From contig NZ_BMOV01000001.1 in assembly GCF_014647255.1 (NCBI RefSeq), forward strand, positions 426,275 through 490,274: DNA of 64,000 nt, read 5' to 3'. This document shows positions 59,191-64,000 of the stretch, piece by piece. The first letter of the stretch is position 1; each line of letters opens with the position of its first letter. Source of the DNA: Iodidimonas muriae (GTDB lineage Bacteria > Pseudomonadota > Alphaproteobacteria > Sphingomonadales > Rhodothalassiaceae). A model generated the notes under the pieces. It saw nothing but the letters and a program-made list of their open reading frames with translations, searched no databases and was not told where the DNA came from. The translations under genes and the position numbers were made by a program.

Positions 59191-60354
59191 ATGGCCAGAA
59201 CCGATGGCGGGCCGGGGAAGGGGAAGCCGGTTGGGGCATCCTCTGGCCCGACCGAAAAATCCCAAAAAGACATTCTCAATGCTTTGCCGCTGGCCATGCT
59301 TGTGGTGGATGAAGCAGACGGAATCGGCTTTGCCAATGCGGCCGCCGAAAGCCTGTTCGGCTTGGGTGAAGACAGTTTATGCCGAATGACCATCGCCGAT
59401 TTGTTCGGCGGAACGGATAATGCCATTACGCCCTTGCTGTCCCGCATCCGCGCCGGATCGGGCGTGGTGGTCGCGCGGGAGCTATCCCTTACCGGCCATT
59501 TGGCGGGCATGTTGGCCGATGTGCAGGCCGCGCATATTGCCGATAGGGCCGGTGCCGTATTGCTGGTTTTTGAAGAACGGCGCTTGCCCGGTGTGTTGCA
59601 GCGGCGTTCCAATCTGGAAGGGGCGGCGCGTACGGTTTTTGGCCTTTCCGGTATGTTGGCGCATGAAATCAAAAACCCTTTGTCCGGTATTCGGGGGGCT
59701 GCACAGCTTTTAGAAAAACAAAGCTCTGGTTCGGGCAAGGATATGGCGATCTTGATCCGTGAAGAGGTGGACCGTATCCATCGGCTGGTGGATCAGTTGG
59801 AAAATTTTACCGATGTGCGCCCCTTTACCCGCCGTCCGGTGAATATCCATACGATTTTAAGCCATGTGCGCGATGTGGCATGCAGCGGCTTTGCCAAGCA
59901 TATACGCATCGTTGAGCACTATGATCCCAGCCTGCCGCCGGTTTTCGGGGAACGGGACCGGCTGGTGCAGATTTTTCTCAATCTGGTGAAAAATGCCGCC
60001 GAGGCGGTGCCGGAAAAGGGTGGTGAAATTCATCTGGTGACGGCCTATCGTCATGGTTTGCGTATGCCGATGGCAGAAGGCGGCATTGTTGATTTGCCGG
60101 TAGAAGTCACGGTTGCCGATAACGGTCCGGGCATCAATGCCGATCTGAAAGAGCATATTTTTGAGCCATTTGTCACGGATCGGGAAGGTGGCTCCGGGCT
60201 GGGGCTGGCGATGGTAGCCAAGCTGGTGGCCGAACTTGGCGGCATTGTGGAACTGGATGCAGGCATGGAAAAGCAGGTTGCCGGGGGTGGCGGCGCACGC
60301 TTTACCTTATTATTTGCTGCCGCGACCGGGGCGGAGGGGGAAGACAATGCATGA
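59191..60354 (+). CDS. ntrB: Nitrogen regulation sensor histidine kinase NtrB
   Basis: A cytoplasmic kinase/phosphatase of NtrC, controlled by PII. An N-terminal PAS-like domain (about 25-130: [20 protein letters not shown]) precedes the dimerisation helix with the phospho-His in [20 protein letters not shown]. The ATPase domain has the N-box [16 protein letters not shown], the G1 box VADNGPGIN and the G2 box [10 protein letters not shown]. There are no membrane segments. 387 residues. It starts 1 nt after dusB and overlaps ntrC by 8 nt. Confidence 0.96.
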   Translation: MARTDGGPGKGKPVGASSGPTEKSQKDILNALPLAMLVVDEADGIGFANAAAESLFGLGEDSLCRMTIADLFGGTDNAITPLLSRIRAGSGVVVARELSLTGHLAGMLADVQAAHIADRAGAVLLVFEERRLPGVLQRRSNLEGAARTVFGLSGMLAHEIKNPLSGIRGAAQLLEKQSSGSGKDMAILIREEVDRIHRLVDQLENFTDVRPFTRRPVNIHTILSHVRDVACSGFAKHIRIVEHYDPSLPPVFGERDRLVQIFLNLVKNAAEAVPEKGGEIHLVTAYRHGLRMPMAEGGIVDLPVEVTVADNGPGINADLKEHIFEPFVTDREGGSGLGLAMVAKLVAELGGIVELDAGMEKQVAGGGGARFTLLFAAATGAEGEDNA

Positions 60355-61792
60355 GCCGATCAGGGTTTTGGTGGCCGATGATGATCGGGCGATCCGGCTG
60401 GTTGTGAAGCAATCATTAGAGGCGTGTGGTTGTACAGTCACGCTGGCCGAAAATAGTACACAGCTTTGGGAGCATGTTTTAGCCGCCGGATTTGATGTTC
60501 TGGTGAGCGATGTGCTGATGCCTGATGGCAATGGCCTTGATCTTCTTCCCAAAATTCGTGACCTGCATCCCCAGATGCCGGTGATTGTGATGAGTGCACA
60601 AAACACCTTGATGACGGCTGTCACGGCCACACAGCGCGGCGCTTTCGATTATCTGGCCAAGCCCTTTGATCTGGATGAACTGGAGCGCACGGTTTTAAGC
60701 GCGGCCAGGGAAGCCCGGCAAAATGCGGTGCAAACCCCCAAGGATGAAGCGCAAGCGGATATACCGTTGATTGGCCGGTCGGCTGTGATGCAGGATTTAT
60801 ATCGGGCTATGGCGCGGTTGATGCCCACCGATCTGACGGTCACCATCACAGGGGAATCCGGCACCGGCAAGGAACTGGTGGCCCGCGCCCTTCATGATAT
60901 GGGGCACAGGCATAAAGGGCCGTTTGTGGCGGTCAATATGGCGGCCATCCCGAAAGATTTGATCGAAAGCGATCTGTTCGGCCATGAACGCGGTGCATTC
61001 ACAGGCGCCAATAGCCGCGCTGTCGGGCGGTTCGAGCAGGCCAATTCCGGCACATTGTTTCTTGATGAAATCGGTGACATGCCGATAGAGGCACAAACCC
61101 GCCTGTTGCGGGTTTTGCAAGAAGGCGAATTTACCATGGTGGGCGGAAGCACGCCCATTCGTGCCGATGTGCGCATTATCGCCGCCACCAATAAAGATTT
61201 GAAGGCCTTGGTCGCGGCGCATCGTTTCCGCGAAGACCTTTATTATCGTTTGAATGTTGTGCCCTTGACGATCCCACCGCTGCGCGCGCGTTTGAGCGAT
61301 ATTCCCGATCTGTTGGCGCATTTCAACAATCGGGCTGTGGCCCAAGGCTTGCCGGGCAAACGCTTTGACGGGAAAGCCTTGTCTCGTTTGTGTGCATATT
61401 CTTGGCCGGGGAATGTGCGGGAACTGGAAAATCTGGTACAAAGACTGTGTGTTCTTGCACCGGAAGAAACCATCGGCGAGGCCACCATTGCGCAGATTCT
61501 GGATGCCGAACCGGAATCGGAAAACGGGGCGGGTACTTGGCGCGAAAGCGGATTGAAAGATGCGGTAGAGCATCACTTGACCCGATATTTCAAGGCCCAT
61601 GGCACGCATCTTCCGCCGTCGGGCTTGCATGCGCGGGTGGTGCGCGAAGTGGAACGGCCTCTGATCGAATTGGCGTTGAAGGCCACCAAAGGAAATCAGC
61701 TCAAATCCGCTGAACTGCTGGGATTGAACCGCAATACCTTACGCAAGAAAATCCGCGAATTGGGTATCCATGTGGCCCGCAATGGGTTTTAG
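60347..61792 (+). CDS. ntrC: Nitrogen regulation response regulator NtrC
   Basis: A sigma54-dependent activator. The receiver domain has the acidic pair in [13 protein letters not shown], the phospho-acceptor Asp in [15 protein letters not shown] and the Lys in [11 protein letters not shown]. The AAA+ domain has Walker [15 protein letters not shown] and the sigma54-contact loop [14 protein letters not shown]. The C-terminal Fis-type helix-turn-helix is [23 protein letters not shown] 60347 gives 481 residues. The expected target in this window is the glnBA promoter at 6333-6441. Confidence 0.97.
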   Translation: MHEPIRVLVADDDRAIRLVVKQSLEACGCTVTLAENSTQLWEHVLAAGFDVLVSDVLMPDGNGLDLLPKIRDLHPQMPVIVMSAQNTLMTAVTATQRGAFDYLAKPFDLDELERTVLSAAREARQNAVQTPKDEAQADIPLIGRSAVMQDLYRAMARLMPTDLTVTITGESGTGKELVARALHDMGHRHKGPFVAVNMAAIPKDLIESDLFGHERGAFTGANSRAVGRFEQANSGTLFLDEIGDMPIEAQTRLLRVLQEGEFTMVGGSTPIRADVRIIAATNKDLKALVAAHRFREDLYYRLNVVPLTIPPLRARLSDIPDLLAHFNNRAVAQGLPGKRFDGKALSRLCAYSWPGNVRELENLVQRLCVLAPEETIGEATIAQILDAEPESENGAGTWRESGLKDAVEHHLTRYFKAHGTHLPPSGLHARVVREVERPLIELALKATKGNQLKSAELLGLNRNTLRKKIRELGIHVARNGF

Positions 61793-61901
61793 GCCGGTAA
61801 CGTATCAGCGGTGATCCCTTTGCTCTGGTTCGATCATGATAAAGTTGTTGCATTCTTGCACCTGTTGCTGTGTGGTCACATGACGATGGCATGGATAAAG
61901 A

Positions 61902-64000
61902 ATGACACATATTTCTGACCAAATATCCGGAGCACAGGCTGGTCCAGAGCAAAAACCTGCGGGTGAGCTTGGGGGCGACCCCGCTGCTGTGCGCCATGCC
62001 ACAAGGCGGATGACGCGGCTGCGCTTATGGGCGCGGCGTGTGGGATTGGGCCTGAAGCTGGAAATTGCGCTGGCGATGGTGGCCGTGGGGTCTGGCATTG
62101 CCACATATATCGCGCTTAGCCGGAAAGGCGCTGCGGCGGATGTGGCCGATGGCCTTGTGGCCACGCTTTTGCTGATCAATCTGATGCTGCTGGTGTCTCT
62201 TGCCTTTCTTGTGGCGCGCCGGGTGGTGCGGGTGTGGTTTGCCCGCAAGGAAGGATCGGCGGGATCGCGGTTGCATTTGCGTCTGGTGGCGCTGTTCGCG
62301 GCCATTGCTGCGGTGCCGCCCGTTATCATGGCGGTATTGTCGGTGCTGTTTTTGCAATATGGCGTGCAGAACTGGTTTTCCGATTCCGTGCGCGGGGCGC
62401 TCAATAACAGCCTTGAAGTTGCCGATGCCTATATCGAAGAGCACCGGCAGAACATCAAGCTGGACCTGATCGCCATGGCCAATGATTTGAATCAGGCGGC
62501 CCCACAGGCGGAACGCGACCGGACTTTGCTGCAAACCATGGTTCAGGAACAGGCGCTGTTCCGGTCTTTGCAAGAAGTGATCGTGTTCACCGGCAATGGG
62601 CGTATTCTGGCGAAATATTCGTTCAATCTGGATTTGTCGGCCAATCGCGTTCCGGAAACGGTCATGCAACGGGTTAGCGGTGGCGAACAGGTGGTGATTG
62701 CCGATCCCGGTGACGATCAGGTGCGGGCCCTTACGCGTCTTGATGGCTTTTATGATGCTTTCTTATATGTGGGGCGTCGGGTTGATCCCCGGGTGACGGC
62801 CCATGTGGAGGCGGCGCGGCGGGCGGTGGAAACCTACCGGACGCTTGAGGGGCAGCGTTCTTCGGTGCAGATTCGATCCAATGCGATCTTTATCGTCGTG
62901 ACCTTGTTGATCTTGCTGGCTGCGGTATGGATCGGCCTGTGGTTTGCCAATCGGCTTGTGGCTCCCATCAGCCGGTTGGTTGAAGCGGCCAACCGTATTC
63001 GACAAGGGGATTTGACCGCCCGAGCAGAAGGGCCGGGCGGACCGGACGAGATCGGTGTTTTGTCGCGTACCTTCAACCGCATGACCCGCAAATTGGAAGC
63101 GCAAAGACGGGAACTGGTCAGCACCAACCGTGAACTGGATGACCGGCGCAGCTTTTTGGAAACGGTGCTGGAAGGGGTTTCTGCCGGGGTTTTCGGGGTG
63201 ACGGTGCAAGGGGTGGTCCATTTGCCCAACCGTTCGGCTTGCGACCTTTTGGGGCTGAAACCCGATGATGTTGTGGGCACGCCGCTGCATGTGATTGCGC
63301 CGCAAATGGGGCCTCTGCTGGATGAAGCCGCGAAATCCATGCAAGGCACGGCGCAGGCGCAAATCACTGTGATGCGCAAGGAACAGGCGCGGACTTTGTT
63401 GGTGCGGGTTGCCGCCGAAGCCGATGGCAAGACGATCAGCGGTTTTGTGGTCACCTTTGATGATGTGACGGATCAATTGCGCGACCAGCGCACCGCCGCT
63501 TGGGCGGATGTGGCGCGGCGCATCGCCCATGAAATCAAGAATCCGCTGACCCCCATCCAGCTTTCTGCAGAGCGGTTGCGCCGGAAATATGAACGAGAAG
63601 TGGTGACAGATCCCGGCGTGTTCACCCAGTGCACCGATACCATCATTCGGCAAGTGGGCGATCTGCGGCGTATGGTGGATGAATTCAGCTCGTTCGCACG
63701 GATGCCAGCCCCCAGTTTCCGCGAGGAAAATCTACGCGACATTGTGCGCCAGACGGTATTCTTGCAAGAAATGGGCAATGATGACATTCGCTATCATCTG
63801 AGCGTGCCCGATGACGCGGTGGATTTGGTGTGCGATGGGCGGTTGTTGGCGCAGGCCCTGACCAATCTGTTAAAAAATGCCCATGAATCCATCTCCGGGC
63901 GCTTTTCAGATGGTGACAAAACACCCGGCGAGATTGCCATTTCTTTGACGCAGGATGAAGACGCTGTGACGTTGGCTGTTTGTGATAATGGGCGCGGCTT
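61902..64000 (+). CDS. ntrY: Nitrogen regulation sensor histidine kinase NtrY (3' end cut by window)
   Basis: A membrane-bound kinase partner of NtrX. Reading from ATG 61902 there are three N-terminal membrane helices (LEIALAMVAVGSGIATYIAL, TLLLINLMLLVSLAFLVA, LVALFAAIAAVPPVIMAVLS) and a periplasmic part of about 120 residues. A fourth helix (IFIVVTLLILLAAVWIGLWF), HAMP (LVAPISRLVEAANRIRQGDL) and PAS (FLETVLEGVSAGVFGVT) follow. The HisKA domain has its His in [20 protein letters not shown], and the beginning of the ATPase domain has LTNLLKNAHESI and VCDNGRG. The frame is open to the window end, 699 codons so far. ntrX is expected next. Confidence 0.95.
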   Translation, partial: MTHISDQISGAQAGPEQKPAGELGGDPAAVRHATRRMTRLRLWARRVGLGLKLEIALAMVAVGSGIATYIALSRKGAAADVADGLVATLLLINLMLLVSLAFLVARRVVRVWFARKEGSAGSRLHLRLVALFAAIAAVPPVIMAVLSVLFLQYGVQNWFSDSVRGALNNSLEVADAYIEEHRQNIKLDLIAMANDLNQAAPQAERDRTLLQTMVQEQALFRSLQEVIVFTGNGRILAKYSFNLDLSANRVPETVMQRVSGGEQVVIADPGDDQVRALTRLDGFYDAFLYVGRRVDPRVTAHVEAARRAVETYRTLEGQRSSVQIRSNAIFIVVTLLILLAAVWIGLWFANRLVAPISRLVEAANRIRQGDLTARAEGPGGPDEIGVLSRTFNRMTRKLEAQRRELVSTNRELDDRRSFLETVLEGVSAGVFGVTVQGVVHLPNRSACDLLGLKPDDVVGTPLHVIAPQMGPLLDEAAKSMQGTAQAQITVMRKEQARTLLVRVAAEADGKTISGFVVTFDDVTDQLRDQRTAAWADVARRIAHEIKNPLTPIQLSAERLRRKYEREVVTDPGVFTQCTDTIIRQVGDLRRMVDEFSSFARMPAPSFREENLRDIVRQTVFLQEMGNDDIRYHLSVPDDAVDLVCDGRLLAQALTNLLKNAHESISGRFSDGDKTPGEIAISLTQDEDAVTLAVCDNGRG

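Overview
The window is an uninterrupted piece of an alphaproteobacterial chromosome of moderate GC. That placement rests on gene content and order: short-form ProS beside LolC/E-LolD and DnaE, clpP-clpX-lon-hupB, a 14-gene nuo operon followed by birA-coaX-rnj, E1-beta with its own lipoyl domain, fused IspDF, and dusB-ntrB-ntrC-ntrY. The layout resembles Rhodospirillales/Kordiimonadales/Sneathiellales-type genomes, but no rRNA is present and I do not name a genus. Almost everything is core housekeeping. There is no prophage, insertion sequence, CRISPR array or recognisable defence island.

Layout. Positions 1-4.3 kb: thiG (start probably cut by the window edge), parE, an unknown helical protein with a CheY-docking-like C-terminus, a small conserved-type protein, and a candidate sRNA. 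Positions 4.3-6.6 kb: glnB-glnA on the minus strand behind a sigma54-type promoter and NtrC-like sites, then tRNA-His. Positions 6.7-15.4 kb: NAD(P)HX repair, tRNA-Leu, and the proteostasis block tig-clpP-clpX-lon, then hupB. Positions 15.4-17.5 kb: tRNA-Val, two small membrane proteins, and two identical tRNA-Asp genes. Positions 17.6-32.1 kb: the complete nuoA-N respiratory complex I operon, running on into birA, coaX, rnj, mce and a DUF1467 protein. Positions 36.5-44.7 kb: proS, lolC/E, lolD, a DUF1761 protein, dnaE and a Nudix hydrolase. Positions 44.7-54.4 kb: eno, an orphan GTA/phage-type holin, ftsB, the pyruvate dehydrogenase set pdhA-pdhB-pdhC-lpdA, lipA and a COQ10/RatA-like gene. 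Positions 54.4-58.1 kb (minus strand): a secreted putative metallopeptidase, pncC, a VOC protein, pgpA and ispDF. Positions 58.2-64 kb: dusB-ntrB-ntrC-ntrY, with ntrY cut by the window edge.

How it fits together. Two linked themes stand out. The first is nitrogen control: NtrB/NtrC near the right end are the expected regulators of the glnBA promoter near the left end, which carries a GG-N10-GC sigma54 element and two overlapping TGCA-N9-TGCA sites. The second is energy metabolism: enolase, pyruvate dehydrogenase, lipoyl synthase and complex I.

The least explained parts are two candidate three-hairpin small RNAs (4176-4250 plus and about 36079-36160 minus), the protein ending in SQADIDALFD, a holin gene with a palindromic operator-like element between its -35 and -10, and an unassigned HEHFH-containing exported protein. 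All calls are from reading the sequence. No database search or folding program was run.
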